64,000 nt of DNA. It comes from Tillus elongatus (taxonomy: Eukaryota; Arthropoda; Insecta; Coleoptera; Cleridae). The stretch is from contig OZ023262.1 in assembly GCA_964006375.1 (NCBI GenBank), positions 194,929,907-194,993,906 on the forward strand, written 5' to 3'. Within the stretch, counting starts at the first letter, position 1. Each line of letters starts with the position of its first letter. The translations under genes and the position numbers were made by a program. The notes beneath the pieces were generated by a model that was given only the letters and a program-made list of their open reading frames with translations, did not search any database and had not been told where the DNA came from. Shown here one piece after another: positions 1 to 10,479 of this stretch.

Positions 1-1330
1 TATTTGTCGCAATATTCAGCACAAGTAAATAAAAATAATAAATAATTAAGAACATAGACAATCTCACTCTGAAAAATTCTGTGGCGGAAGTCCTAATTAG
101 GATCTTTATTAGGACATCCGACCTTCATGAAGTTCTTAATTCAGCAAATGTCTTGAGAGAATTCCATTTTTGTTAATTAAATCCTTTATTCGAACTACAT
201 AACGAACGCAAAAAAATAATCCTGTGCGTTAACATAACATGAAAAAAATTTTGCAAAATTGCATTACTTTTAGAATTATAAAACATAAAATAATATTTAA
301 TTTGAGAAAACAATGTAGCATTGACTCAATAATACAAAAAAGTTTCTGTAATATTCCCTTAAGCTTTCTGGAATCCGTGGCAGATGGTCTTGGAGATGTC
401 GATACTTCTTGGTTGAAATACGTCTAAGGTGATGTGATTTCACTGAGATAGTATCACCAATAATTAAAGTCCTTCGGGGATATCTAATAAGACAAATCTG
501 TTTTTAAATGTCACGCCATCGAAACTAGTCGTATAATTCAAGAAACCTATACATTCTTTTTTGAATTGCCAGTGGACCACTCTTGACAACTGAAATTCTC
601 CACCATCACAATTTTTTTTCTGCTAATAAGTGGAGAACTTCTGGATTGTTCCAGACTGTCAAAGCTTAAAAAATTTATTAATTTCATTTCATATTTATCA
701 ATAGATGGCTTTTTATGACAAGAAAGGCGAACTATTTTCGCCCAGTCATGCATATCACAAATATCCATCGTCTTTGTAGCCTTCACTTGTGTTCTATAGC
801 TGCATGTGTCGCATCCACCTTCAAGTGCATATGCCCATTCAAAAGAAATTATTGGTGTACGGTTTTGAGATGTCTAAGTGTATGTAAAGTGTATGTATAA
901 AAAACAATATGTTACTATTAATATTTCTATTCTGGCCACCACAATTGTCCGACCAGAAAATTACTACTTCCACATCTTTTGCAAACGAGACAACCATTTG
1001 AAAATACATGGAACCATTTTAATTGCTACCTCTTTAGCTGTACTTTCATTCCATCTCATGTAACCAGTTTGACAGACTGCCATGACACATTGCGAAATTG
1101 AGCATCTACAACTTCAGCTTATAAAAGCTCTGGTCGTTTGTGAGTCATGGTGTCGGCAAGCAATTCTGTAGGTCTACTGTACATACTCTTTCCTTAGAAC
1201 CATCAAATTTGGATCGAATTTTGTTTTCTTATTAAATTTTGTATTTTTTGTCAAGCGCCCTGCGATGTAAGTCTTTTTCATTTTGAAAAAGTATAGCACA
1301 AGTGTAACACTTGACAATTTAGCAAAAAGT
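1..1330. other. AT-rich sequence, no gene recognised
   Basis: Only short open frames occur here and none resembles a protein family I know. I see no clear repeat structure. The stretch may be decayed flank of the transposase remnant that begins near 1,340. Confidence 0.4.
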
Positions 1331-1339
1331 GGACGGTTA

Positions 1340-2130
1340 AAAAGTGAAGATGTTGCTCAAAATATTGCTATTTCGTTAGAGGAAAATGCTCATTCATCTA
1401 CTGCTGAACTCGTCAATATGCACGGAATTAGCTGTCGTTTACTAGGGAAAAACTTAAGATGAGAAAAAACATCATCCATGCAAAATTAGCCTCATTCAAG
1501 AACTCTTCGAAGACTACTTCGATAGACGGTAAGAATTTGTGAAACAATGGTGGATATTTGCAACCGTGATAAAAAAGTTGTAAGAAATGTGGTGTTTTGA
1601 GATTAGGCGACTACGTTTTGTTTGAACGGTATAGTTAGTCGACATAACTGCCGCTACTGCTGGCAAACTAATCATCACAGGGTGCAGAGGGCACGTACGC
1701 AACATCCCCAGAAAATGCAGGTTTTGGAAGGTATCTACAATAACAGAATTGTGAGAGATTTCTTCCTAAAAGAAACTTTAAACGGAGACAGGTATTTACA
1801 GCTTTTAGAGACACAAGTGATTCTAGCGCTGGAGGTAAGTGGACAGTTGCCAAATCATATCTGGCTTCAGCAGGACGGTGTACCACACCATTACGCTCGC
1901 ATTGTTCGAGATCGTTTAGACAGGACATTACATCACAGATGGATTGGAAAAAGAGGTACCATTGAATGACCTGCGCGATACCCCGACCTTAATCCAACGG
2001 ACTTTTGCTTATGGCGTTACTTGAAATCCAAATTAAAAAAAATTGTGCTGCAAATTGAATCATAACTTCCACATAGCTGTGAAATTTTTGTCGCCGATGC
2101 CATAGTTCCAGACGTATTGACGATGTGGAA
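1340..2130 (+). pseudogene. Tc1/mariner-superfamily transposase remnant
   Basis: This is a broken DDE transposase of the IS630-Tc1-mariner superfamily, whose enzymes cut and paste a transposon at TA sites. Around 1,343-1,445 a frame resembles the N-terminal helix-turn-helix region. From 1,622 a 115-residue open frame carries the C-terminal catalytic half: a QQDGVPHHYAR block holding the second acidic residue, then RWIGKRG, then after a stop the YPDLNPTDFCLWRYLKSK block holding the third acidic residue. The parts lie in different frames and are separated by stops near 1,969 and upstream of 1,622, so no complete enzyme can be made. I could not find matching terminal inverted repeats. The protein style matches the remnants at 10.5-11.5 kb and 30.9-31.9 kb. 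Confidence 0.8.
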
Positions 2131-2950
2131 GTGATAACTGATTTTGATTAAGCTTGGAAATGTCTTTATTTTGCTAAAAGCTTGGAGGACTTCATGAGCC
2201 AGTCCAATCGGATCAGATTTTCTAGACAAAAATTTAATTTTTCTTAAAAATATGTTTATATCTCCGAAAGGACACACTTATTTTAGTAAAATTGGCATCA
2301 ATATTGTTTTAATAAATACTTTAGTATAAACTAAACTTAAAGTGTCGAGAATAATGGCAAATTGAGTTTTTAAAATTTCAAACATTTTGTAAAAATTCGC
2401 TACCATAACGCACTTGCTACCTTCGGACTTGTCCAATGCGTAGGCTAAATAGTTTCGAACAAACCGTTGCTTGCAATAATCCTTACTAAAATTTCGTTCT
2501 CTACAAATCTTACATCACTTTTTCTTAGAACAAGGAAACTACTATTTACTCAGAAACACGTTTTATGTGTACTTTTAAGACACTTTAATTTATCTTTCTC
2601 AGTAAAACTGATAACGTAGAAGATGGATAGAATAAGTAAAGCCAACGATTTGTTAAACTCACCCTCTGGGCAGCCAGATAAACATAGATCTCGATAAGAT
2701 AAATCATCCACTGACACTAGAACTACTACTCACCACCTACTTTCGGATAAGAAAAACAGTAAGAATTAAAGACAAATCACTAAACGTTTCAACCAAAAAG
2801 AATAGACCTGTAGATTAACTTAGCAATTAAGACAATCCCTTAACTAACTGTCTGTCCATTTAATTGAAAAACTGACAGGCACGCAAAGCTGACACATAAC
2901 AACGGACCTAGAACATATCTGATTGTGCATATTTGGGTTCGGTATATCGG
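2131..2950. other. AT-rich sequence with one short repeat terminus
   Basis: No gene is recognised. At about 2,393-2,423 there is a diverged copy of the motif CTACCATAACGCACTTGCT, the end shared by many repeats in this window. The rest shows no feature I can support. Confidence 0.4.
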
Positions 2951-2954
2951 GATT

Positions 2955-3024
2955 CATTTGGAACTTCATTTTTAGTGAATTTTCTTTAAAAAATGCACTA
3001 ATGATGAATTTTGAAAAAAAACTC

Positions 3025-3118
<94 letters not shown>

Positions 3119-3640
3119 ATGTGTGTGTGTGTCATACAGATAACTCAAAAAATAATGTGCCAATTTTGATACAATTTGGTGAGTACCTTTCTTTCGAAAA
3201 TGGCTTGGATAAGAGGGTTAGCCAGGAAAATCGGTCTATGTTTTCCCGGAAAATTCTGTGTTTTCTTTCGGAAACTTTTTATGTCTCCGAAAATAAAGCT
3301 ATGGCAACCAAGTTTGGTACGCAGGTTTAGATCATAAAAAGTAAACCATGTACCAAATTTTGGATCTCTACATTAAAAGAAAAAAAATTATAAGCGCTAT
3401 AGTTTTTCTTCTTAAAACGTCGCGATACGAAACATCAAAATTGACATGTTCTAGATAAAGAACTTAAAACTAATACGGCTTATGTACAAGAAATGTCGTA
3501 AGCAGTGTGTTCTATAAAGCCTTAAGTTTCAGCTTCAGCCGTCATTATCCGTCATTTAACTTAAATATTTTGAGAACATGAATTTCCAATAGGCCCTTTC
3601 TCTGATGCTTTGGCAGTAGTTTCGATTATAGGGTTATAAT
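2955..3640 (+). repeat. TA-family repeat, copy 1, with (AT)n and TG runs
   Basis: This is the first of about ten copies of a dispersed repeat. It starts with a GTGAATTTTC-type segment near 2,975, runs into (AT)n at 3,031-3,110 and a TATG/TG run to about 3,132. It then has the family's right-hand body: CAGATAACTCAAAAAATAAT, a GTTAGCCAGGAAAATCGG block and a TTTTCCCGGAAAATT block. The distal part (GTCGCGATACGAAACATC, then a run ending near TTTGGCAGTAGTTTCG at 3,620) matches copies at 12.55-13.08 kb and 47.7-48.18 kb. The 135-residue open frame across it is an artefact of the microsatellite. Confidence 0.75.
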
Positions 3641-4300
3641 ACATAAAGAAAAACTTTGTATCCCTTTTTAAACACACTGCGTGCACAGAGCGGTGTAACA
3701 TTTGGCATAAAGTTCATATAAAGAAGGAGAGCAGAATGATAAAATGTACGTATAATATGTGTTACGAATAGATTACACAATACTTTGTTCTAATTAGACA
3801 ATATGATTTCCTGTGCCAGATTTTTAATATATTAATATGTCAATGTAAAACACATATTACTCTATGATCGAACAGATGTATATGGATGCGTTCATACGTT
3901 AACACTGAATATTCGACTTCAGTTTGTCAGTTCCTGAAAAAGTAGCTATAAATTTAATGAAGTAATTGAACGCTGGCTTAGGATTTTGGTGAATTTTCAC
4001 TAAAGACAATATTTTATCTTTGCGGTTTCTCTTTTGTTTCCATAGTCGTATTGGTATTGGGTTCAGAATAACATTTGTTTTACTACATCCACTAGGACCA
4101 CATACGATACATCGAACGGTGTTTGGGAAGAGAAGACCATGCTTAGTTGTTGTTCTGCTGTATCCGTAACAACATCATCTATATTTGTAATGGGTAAGAC
4201 GGAAGCGTGTTTGATGGTACGTATCTTGACTTGAACTAAACTATATTTTTTTGGTGTGTATATAAATATATAGATGCAAGTGAGGCCCACAGTCAGTATC
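3641..4300. other. AT-rich sequence, no gene recognised
   Basis: No coding or repeat signal was recognised upstream of the virus-like module. A minus-strand 83-residue open frame at 4,063-4,314 has no recognisable similarity. Confidence 0.35.
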
Positions 4301-4301
4301 A

Positions 4302-4952
4302 ATGTTGGTGTCACAGGGTGAAGGTCTTGTTAACACAACCATTAACAAATTACCTGTTGAGTTACACATCCCAGGCTATCAATTCTGTGATCCGGGTACT
4401 GAGCTTTAAGAACGTCTGGCTAAAGCTAATGAAGGTATCAATCCTTTAGATCGTGCTTGTCGAGAGCACGACATCGCTTACTCTCAACTAAAACAGTTAA
4501 GTGATAGGCATCGAGCTGACGAGGTGTTGGAAAACCGCGCTTGGGAGAGAGTTAAGTCGAAGGACGCAAGTTTTGGAGAAAAGTTAGCCGCTTGGGGCGT
4601 TACAAACAACATGAAAGTTAAACGAAAACTTGGTATGAGTCTTGATGTTAGCCACTCGAAACCAAAGAAGAAAGTGCCCTTTAAAAACATAATAAGTCTG
4701 ATTGGTGAAGTTATAAAAGACAGAAACTTTAGGCCAACAGAGAACGCTGTGTTTGATATAGCTCATGCAGTCGTTAGAAAAATTGGTGGGCGTAAGAATG
4801 TGCAGAAACCTCGAGTTATTCCAATACCTAAAAGCAGAGGCTTCCTTCCACTCTTACCTCTGATATTTGGTGGTTTATCTGCTCTTGGGGCTCTGTGTGG
4901 TGGCGCTGCTGGTATTGCTAAGGCAGTTAACGACCCTAAAGCAGCGAAATAA
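4302..4952 (+). pseudogene. PLA2-like virion protein pseudogene (virus-like module)
   Basis: The frame runs from an ATG at 4,302 to a TAA at 4,950, about 216 codons, with one in-frame TAA at 4,407-4,409. It codes for a phospholipase A2-like domain of the kind found in parvovirus VP1 unique regions and in some Polinton/adintovirus-like elements. Visible signs are a calcium-loop-like PGYQFCDPGTEL, in which the usual YCGPG glycine reads Asp, and the catalytic helix DRACREHDIAYS with its His-Asp pair. The middle is basic (KPKKKVP). Near the C-terminus a glycine- and leucine-rich hydrophobic segment (about residues 185-205) could touch membrane. A second open frame begins at Met 4,524 but lacks the PLA2 motif. 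The loop substitution and internal stop indicate a dead copy. The protein family is clear; the exact element type is inferred. Confidence 0.75.
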
Positions 4953-5000
4953 AAACTAGAGAAAGAAAAACGCCACAACAAAACAACGAAAGCCATCGCG

Positions 5001-5123
5001 ATGGGTAACAAGAGAGGCAGTGGTTTGAAATTTAAACCAAAATGCAAGAGACTCGGTAAAGGCCTGTATCTGAAGAAGCAGCGTAGCGGCCATGGGTTGT
5101 ATCTGCGAAAGCCAAAAAACTAA
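5001..5123 (+). CDS. 40-residue basic peptide with repeated GLYL motif
   Basis: A complete small frame runs from ATG 5,001 to TAA 5,121-5,123. It is strongly basic (Lys, Arg) and contains the motif GxGLYL twice, as GKGLYLKK and GHGLYLRK. It lies between the PLA2-like and protease-like frames and overlaps the upstream open extension of the protease frame in a different register. The two may once have been a single reading frame now separated by a one-base shift. A small basic peptide in this position could be a DNA-condensing core peptide, by analogy with adenovirus core peptides, but that function is inference. No ribosome-binding logic applies in a eukaryote. Confidence 0.5.
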   Translation: MGNKRGSGLKFKPKCKRLGKGLYLKKQRSGHGLYLRKPKN

Positions 5124-5530
5124 GATTTTTACCAGCAAGACCTCTAACAAATGTAGATCTTGTGAAATTCGCTGGTAAAATCAAAATCCCATATTTTATA
5201 AGTGTATACATGCGAGATGCTCTAGCCCACAAAGGGCCACGTAAAAATGAACGGTTCATCATGAATTTGCAAACAAACAAGGAGTCTGGCAGTCATTGGG
5301 CTGCAGTGAGGAAACGTGGTGAGATCGTTGAGTACTTTAACTCGTGTGGAAACTTGAAGCCACCTGTCGAGCTGCAACGTTACCCTAAAGACTGTTCTAT
5401 ATTGTATAATCATGATGTGTATCAAACATATACTACTTTTAATAGTGGTCACTTGTATTTAAAACTTTTAAATAAAAGACTCAAACACCAGTCCTCTGTG
5501 TTTCAGTCATGTCGTACACCTTCGTGTTGA
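5117..5530 (+). pseudogene. Adenain-like cysteine protease pseudogene
   Basis: This resembles the adenovirus-type maturation protease (C5 family, also found in Polintons), which cleaves capsid precursors. The frame is open from before 5,117 and has an internal Met at 5,162. Visible motifs in order are GSHWAAV with the catalytic His (about 5,290-5,310), an EYFNS block in the position of the acidic residue (about 5,328-5,342), and NSGHLYLKLL (about 5,440-5,470). In active family members a Cys precedes GHL; here it reads Ser, so this copy should be catalytically dead. The last about 20 residues after LKHQSS look like out-of-frame read-through into the next gene, whose ATG is at 5,509. Family assignment is good; inactivity is inferred from the missing nucleophile. 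Confidence 0.75.
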
Positions 5531-6189
5531 AAGATCACAGTTCTCATCTGTCGTCAGACTACCATCCACCAATTGCTTTAGATTCGGATGGTAGTTGTGC
5601 TGTTGCTTTGATATGATTTCACACATACAACAACATACCTAACATATGTAAAGGTAAAAACAAATTTCATGTAAAGGAAGGAGCTTGCCGGAGAACCATC
5701 ACGATACCCTACTGGTGCATATGAAATAACACACTTGGAAGAGTTACTTCAAAATGAACTTGTTGGTGCTACAGCAAAACATGAGCAAAAATACCATCAG
5801 ATGTGAAATAATGTGTTATACAAATGTCAATTTTAAATTTGATGGTTCGATTAGGCGAATGTTGGGCTTTTCAAAACAAGTTCTTCAACCAGGTATCTTT
5901 TATAAATCTGATGTACCTGGCGAAATAGTGGATGTTAGACAGCATAGAAACTAATATTGTGACTGGTTCCTATTATAACGGAAAACCCTTACATACGTTA
6001 TATGAGTTTGCACCGATGGTTGATTCGGGCTACGCAATCGACACAGAACCTAGGAATCTAATTTACCTACCAGTGAACAAACAAGAGATTTCAAATATAG
6101 GCATCGACATCGTCGATCAAGATTCAGTTCCTGAAAACTTTTAAGGTGAAGAGGTGTCTATTCGCTTGAAACTTATAAAGGTTGCTTAG
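5509..6189 (+). pseudogene. Virion-protein-like pseudogene, element-specific family
   Basis: An ATG at 5,509 opens a frame that breaks at a TGA near 5,617, with further shifts and stops until about 5,930. It is then readable from 5,932 to TAA 6,142 and, after another break, to TAG 6,187-6,189. The best-preserved stretch, about 70 residues, includes NIVTGSYYNGKP, a conserved-looking block, and ends with a GEEVSIRL-type strand after the stop. I associate this family with the PLA2/adenain cassettes that recur in arthropod genomes, probably a minor capsid or penton-type protein. That role is inferred from position only. At least three breaks show it is not functional. Confidence 0.6.
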
Positions 6190-6190
6190 C

Positions 6191-6361
6191 ATGTTGGTCT
6201 TTAAAGATATAAAAGCAAGTGAATCCACCAAAACAAATTCAGTTTATTCAAACACTTCAAAGCATACACTTCGTTCCGATAATATTGATATTGAGTTCCT
6301 GAAAAGCCTAGGCTATCATGTCATCAAAACTAGAAATATTCAAAGACCCCGTGTTTCATGA
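6191..6361 (+). CDS. Small open frame (56 residues) overlapping next gene
   Basis: A complete frame runs from ATG 6,191 to TGA 6,359-6,361, starting two bases after the preceding pseudogene's stop and overlapping the next ATG (6,318) by 44 bases. The product begins MLVFKDIKAS, and its middle is rich in Ser, Thr and Asn, with IEFLKSLGYHV near the C-terminus. I do not recognise the family. Survival of an unbroken frame inside a decayed module, tightly packed between neighbours, suggests it was a real small gene of the element, but at this length chance cannot be excluded. Confidence 0.35.
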   Translation: MLVFKDIKASESTKTNSVYSNTSKHTLRSDNIDIEFLKSLGYHVIKTRNIQRPRVS

Positions 6362-6850
6362 TGCCATCGATCGAGAAGAACTGCGCTCTTACTATTCACC
6401 AACTAAATCGTTTGGTAACAGCGATAAAGTTAAAATAACCATCAATCAACAAGATGCGTTCGTATGTCTGGCCAAGTCAGCTCTAATAATCGAAGGTGCT
6501 CTGGAACCTTCAGCAGTACAAAATGCCAATGGTGAGTATTATATGTCAAATAATCGAACCTATGAATTAAATAACAAGGAAATGGAACGAGTGCGAGACC
6601 CATACACCACAACAACCATAAAAAAGTGTGCTTTCCTTCAGTAAGAATGAATCCAAATCTCTTAGCAATGCTGGACTGAATGTGTCGTCAGAGCACATCA
6701 CTTTGAACGATAACAACTTTCACATGCTCATACCTATTTGGTTCCTCTTCAGTTTCTTCTATCATTTTAAAGGAGTTATCTGTGGCAAACATACTTTCCG
6801 ATTTATAAGAACACGAAATGATTCCAACAACGGCTATTACAGTACAGGTA
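6318..6850 (+). pseudogene. Capsid-like pseudogene, 5' part only
   Basis: From ATG 6,318 a 108-residue frame reads MSSKLEIFKDPVFHD onwards to a stop at 6,642. The frame then shifts and resumes as NESKSLSNAGLNVSSEH and on to a stop at about 6,871. Position and style match the larger structural protein that follows the protease in PLA2/adenain cassettes, but only roughly the first 180 codons are present. Homology seems to end near 6,850, where the sequence changes character. The remaining capsid, any packaging ATPase, polymerase and integrase are absent downstream, so this end of the module was lost or replaced by other DNA. The capsid role is inferred. Confidence 0.55.
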
Positions 6851-7080
6851 CGTCACGATCGAAAATTCCGTGAGCGGGAAGCGGGACGTGGCATGCTTAT
6901 ATGTCAAACTTAACCTAACACACATTCTCGGGCAACGACTCATACAACACATGGAGATCTAACCTGACAGCGGCGGCCATCTTGGAACATCTGACGTCAG
7001 CTGACAACTGACAGCTGTCAGCTGACCTACATGCCCCCTCCTTTCACCTCTGACGGGCCAGGGTGTCCGACTATCTACTC
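6851..7080. other. Non-coding stretch with a small palindromic patch
   Basis: No gene is present. At about 6,990-7,025 there are overlapping TGACGTCAGCTGAC and CAGCTGTCAGCTGAC palindromes, locally able to form hairpins. I see no matching partner elsewhere. Confidence 0.4.
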
Positions 7081-7084
7081 AAAT

Positions 7085-7640
7085 AAAAAACAGATAAAAT
7101 GTTAGCGGTGTCAACGACATTTAAAAGAGAGAAAGCCGAAAAAACTTTGTTTGTTTACCATTTCAACCGAGAATTACGAGGGATCTAGATCGCATTTTTA
7201 AAATAGCCCATTTGCGGCTAACATTTTCGACAAAAAATGGTTTAAAGAACTTGCTAGGTAACTATAGTACGACAAAAATTTCGGGAATTTATTAAGTAAG
7301 TTGTAAAGATTATGATCTTAAATACGTCGCACAAACAAAAAAGATCTATTAAAATTAGATTAAATGAACATTTAGCACAAATAAGATACGGTACTATAGA
7401 TAGATCTTTGATTGCTCGGCATATTTCGGATAATATTTACCACGTAGATAAGGATAATCTAAAATTGATTAAACATGTTAGACAACCGGGATAGCTAAGT
7501 GCTTTCTAAAGTATATATATTGCTAAATATAGTAATAAAAAAAAGTGTGTGAACTTGGCACCGTCAGTTTTTTTTTTTTTAATGTTTTGTGGTGATCTGG
7601 GTTCTCCAAGTGTGCTTGATAAAATCTTATTCCATATTGA
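7085..7640 (+). mobile_element. Penelope-like element fragment (GIY-YIG end)
   Basis: This is a diverged copy of the PLE at 18.94-20.91 kb: 7,085-7,495 aligns by eye with 19,975-20,400. Frames at 7,312-7,494 encode the C-terminal GIY-YIG-type endonuclease region (QKRSIKIRLNEHLAQIRYG, then NLKLIKHVRQPG), the part of PLE proteins that nicks target DNA. Stops precede it. At about 7,580-7,615 the element's outermost end (GGTTCTCCAAGTGTGCTT) is preserved, so the 3' terminus is here, but the hammerhead-like segment seen in other copies is missing. RT is absent. Confidence 0.75.
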
Positions 7641-7749
7641 AATCGTGATCCCAGATAAGCATGGAATGCAGTTAATGCTGACTTTATTGACACAATTCTA
7701 CTTATTGTTCTTAAGGCAAAGCGATACTTCTACCAGATTATTAATGTGT

Positions 7750-8460
7750 ATTCTGCAGTCGTCATGCTTTTAGATCTAAACCTAAAAATTTACATGAGTA
7801 TGAAGTGTCCAGAGTACTGTAACCATCAACACAAAATCTAAGTCTGTTATCTTTTAATTTTGTAAAATATAAAAGATTGTCTTTTTCAAGATTAAGACTC
7901 AAGTTGTTTGATGATGAATAATAGTGCATAATCACAAATGAATTTCAAAGGTTTGGCTGAAAATTTTCAATATTGTTTTTCCTGGATATTTGTGTTTTGT
8001 CACCTGCTTACATAACTGTTTTTTCTATTATACAATTTGTAAAATGATTTACGTAAATTATATATGGTAGTGGCCCAAGTACAGCTCCTTGTGGCACTCC
8101 TTTATTACTTTGCTTGTTGATTTTTTGATATGCGCCGATTATCTATCTTGTTTATTCTACTTCGAAGCCTGTTCTGTAGGTATGACCTAATCCATTTTAG
8201 GGGATTGTTTTTAATACCGTACCTTAGTAATTTTTCAGCCAAGATGCCATGGTCTATTAAGGCAAATGATATAGTTAAATCGACAAATGCTCCAATAATA
8301 CATTCTTCTTTATTTTACCCGTCTAGTACATCCGGAGGTATGCCACATATTCCCTTTATTGTGGTCGTGCTTTTCCTAAATCCATTTTGCTGATTTGCTA
8401 AAATAGCATTTTCTTCACAGTAATTCATTATCCATCCGTACATTTATATTTTATTTTTTT
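7750..8460 (-). pseudogene. Non-LTR retrotransposon RT fragment (CR1/Jockey-like)
   Basis: Read on the minus strand, 8,390 to 8,090 encodes a broken reverse transcriptase: NGFRKSTTT (motif 2 region), FVDLTISFALIDHGILAEKL in the position of motif A (the usual SKAFD Asp is lost), WIRSYLQNRLR, then in another frame GVPQGAVLGPLPYIIY, the hallmark motif B. Further down, 7,950-7,780 gives a FLGLDLK-type segment of the palm/thumb. At least three frame changes and several stops make it inactive. The fragment lacks the endonuclease and the catalytic YADD motif is not readable. Confidence 0.75.
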
Positions 8461-9420
8461 AACAGTTTATTAGAAATAATAGCTCTAATTTACAGGAATT
8501 TTTCAACTTTCCTGGAGTATCGGTTTTGAAAAGAGTTGCACTTCTGTAGCTTAAAAATTAATTACCATTAGGCACGTGCTGCCTTTTGACTTGCAATCTG
8601 TTTGTAAACACGTGTAGGTATCGCTAAGGTCTTCGCTCATAAGGAAAGGCATAAAGACTATTTTGTTGCTTTTTATCATAATTGTAAACTCTTTTGTATG
8701 TTAAGTGGTGAGACAAAATTTATATGCAAATTATTCTGCGTAAAGAAGTTGACAGAAGTCAGGACATTTATTTTGTTTTTACACCCCGAAGAACAACGAA
8801 ATAAATTTCATCTAGATGCTGATTAATTCAATTTAAATCACATCGGATGCAAGTGCATGTCTCCGTATTCCGCTTTTCAGCACAGCAGAAACGCTCACGT
8901 TTCTATGCAGTGAAAAGTCTGCATTCGGTGCCCATAAAAGTGCAACCAGGCATTCATTTCGCCCTGTAAACATTGCAAGCTGCATACATCAGATTATGCA
9001 ATCTATACAAAATTGTCTTCCGGTCAACCTAGTGCTGGACAAACATAGTCATGAAACACAGCCTTCTTGTAATATTTTCAACACAAATCTACGTAAGTAG
9101 TACACAAATATTTTAGAGTGGTATGACTAGGAAGCTACAGTTCATTTCACGACGAAATAAATCTAAGCAAAGCTGATCAGCTATTTTAGAATTCCCCATC
9201 TCATTGGTCTGTAGAAATACAGTAGCAATCAGCCTGTTAGATTTTCGTGATTGGGCAAGCTGTTTTCACTGACTATTTTAAAACGGAATTTGGAATAAAA
9301 TACACAATTTTGGTTAATAGGTAATTAGTACAAAGAACCAGAAGCCAAGTTTGCTTAAAATCGACTTCCTTGGGACCAGTGAACTCTTGTTTACTCTAAT
9401 TTAACTGATATCTAACTAGA
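8461..9420. other. AT-rich sequence, no gene recognised
   Basis: Nothing coding or repetitive could be supported over this stretch. Confidence 0.4.
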
Positions 9421-9654
9421 ATATACAGGCTGATTCATTAAGGGTGGCGACCGGCTGTATCTTGGAAACAGTATATCTTAGGATTTTGGCAAATCATTTT
9501 TTATAACAAAAGTGGCCACGAAAAAAGCCTGAAAATTATTTACAGGGTTGTAGAGCGACCGTCAGAGGGCATCACTGAAAATCAAAAATAATAAAAAAAC
9601 ATGTTTTGCAAAATATTTTTAATTAACGTCTCCTGAAAATGCAAAAATAATAAT

Positions 9655-9975
9655 CTTCAGAAAAATCTAAATATTTTTTGTGAAAAGAATTTTAATTTAT
9701 CTTAGCAAATAAGAGGTGAGGGAGAGTGGGAAATTTGTTTTCAAAAACGCTTCTAAGTCCGGTTCTGCTTAACCCAATCTTTCAAAATTGGTTTTGTTCC
9801 AAAGAGATTCTCTAAGCCAATAGGATATTTATAAATTCGAACCATTATAATAAATATTGTGAATGCTAGATGGCGCTGATTAATTTTGTTGACCAATCGT
9901 GTTTTTTCTTAAAAATATTAAATACATAGATGTTAGTTTGACCACGCCCTATAAAAATAGACTAAACTAGCAACA
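9655..9975 (+). repeat. Left terminal inverted repeat
   Basis: Inverted partner of 11,742-12,035. Identity is judged by eye at roughly 75-80 percent, with small indels. Confidence 0.8.
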
Positions 9976-10479
9976 AACCAGTGAAGACCAAACACCAATA
10001 TCTTTTTGCTATCCCAAGCTATCTTAAAAAGATGTAAATAGTGGGGACTTATTCTTTACTTTTCTAGTATGCCGGTTATTTCCAACGAAATTTGACAAAT
10101 TTTCTCTCGTTAGAAAGGGCTTATGAAAAGAATATACAGTAAACCAACTGGCAAAATTAATTATTACCATAAATAATAAAACATAGTTGAACTAATGTTA
10201 CTCATAACAAACATTTAATTAGTTATTTTAGATACTCAAAATATTTCCCATCATTTACTAGGCACAAATTCAGTCCTTTTAGTAGTGACATCTTATCCCA
10301 GATCTTTTAAAATGCATCTTGTAGTTTAATGCCGATAAGCTGTAATATTACGAGTCCTTCAAACTGGTAATGCTATTTTCCTCGGATATGTTTCAAAAGT
10401 GAAGTAACCTTTGGAAAGGACATTTCGGTTCTATTATTTATTTTCATTTTTTTTTGTCAAAATAAATTTGTATATTTGA

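Noticed and set aside
4524..4952. Functional capsid-associated gene from the open 142-residue frame alone
   Set aside because: The open frame is only the 3' part; the PLA2 motif lies upstream behind an in-frame stop, and neighbouring genes are broken.
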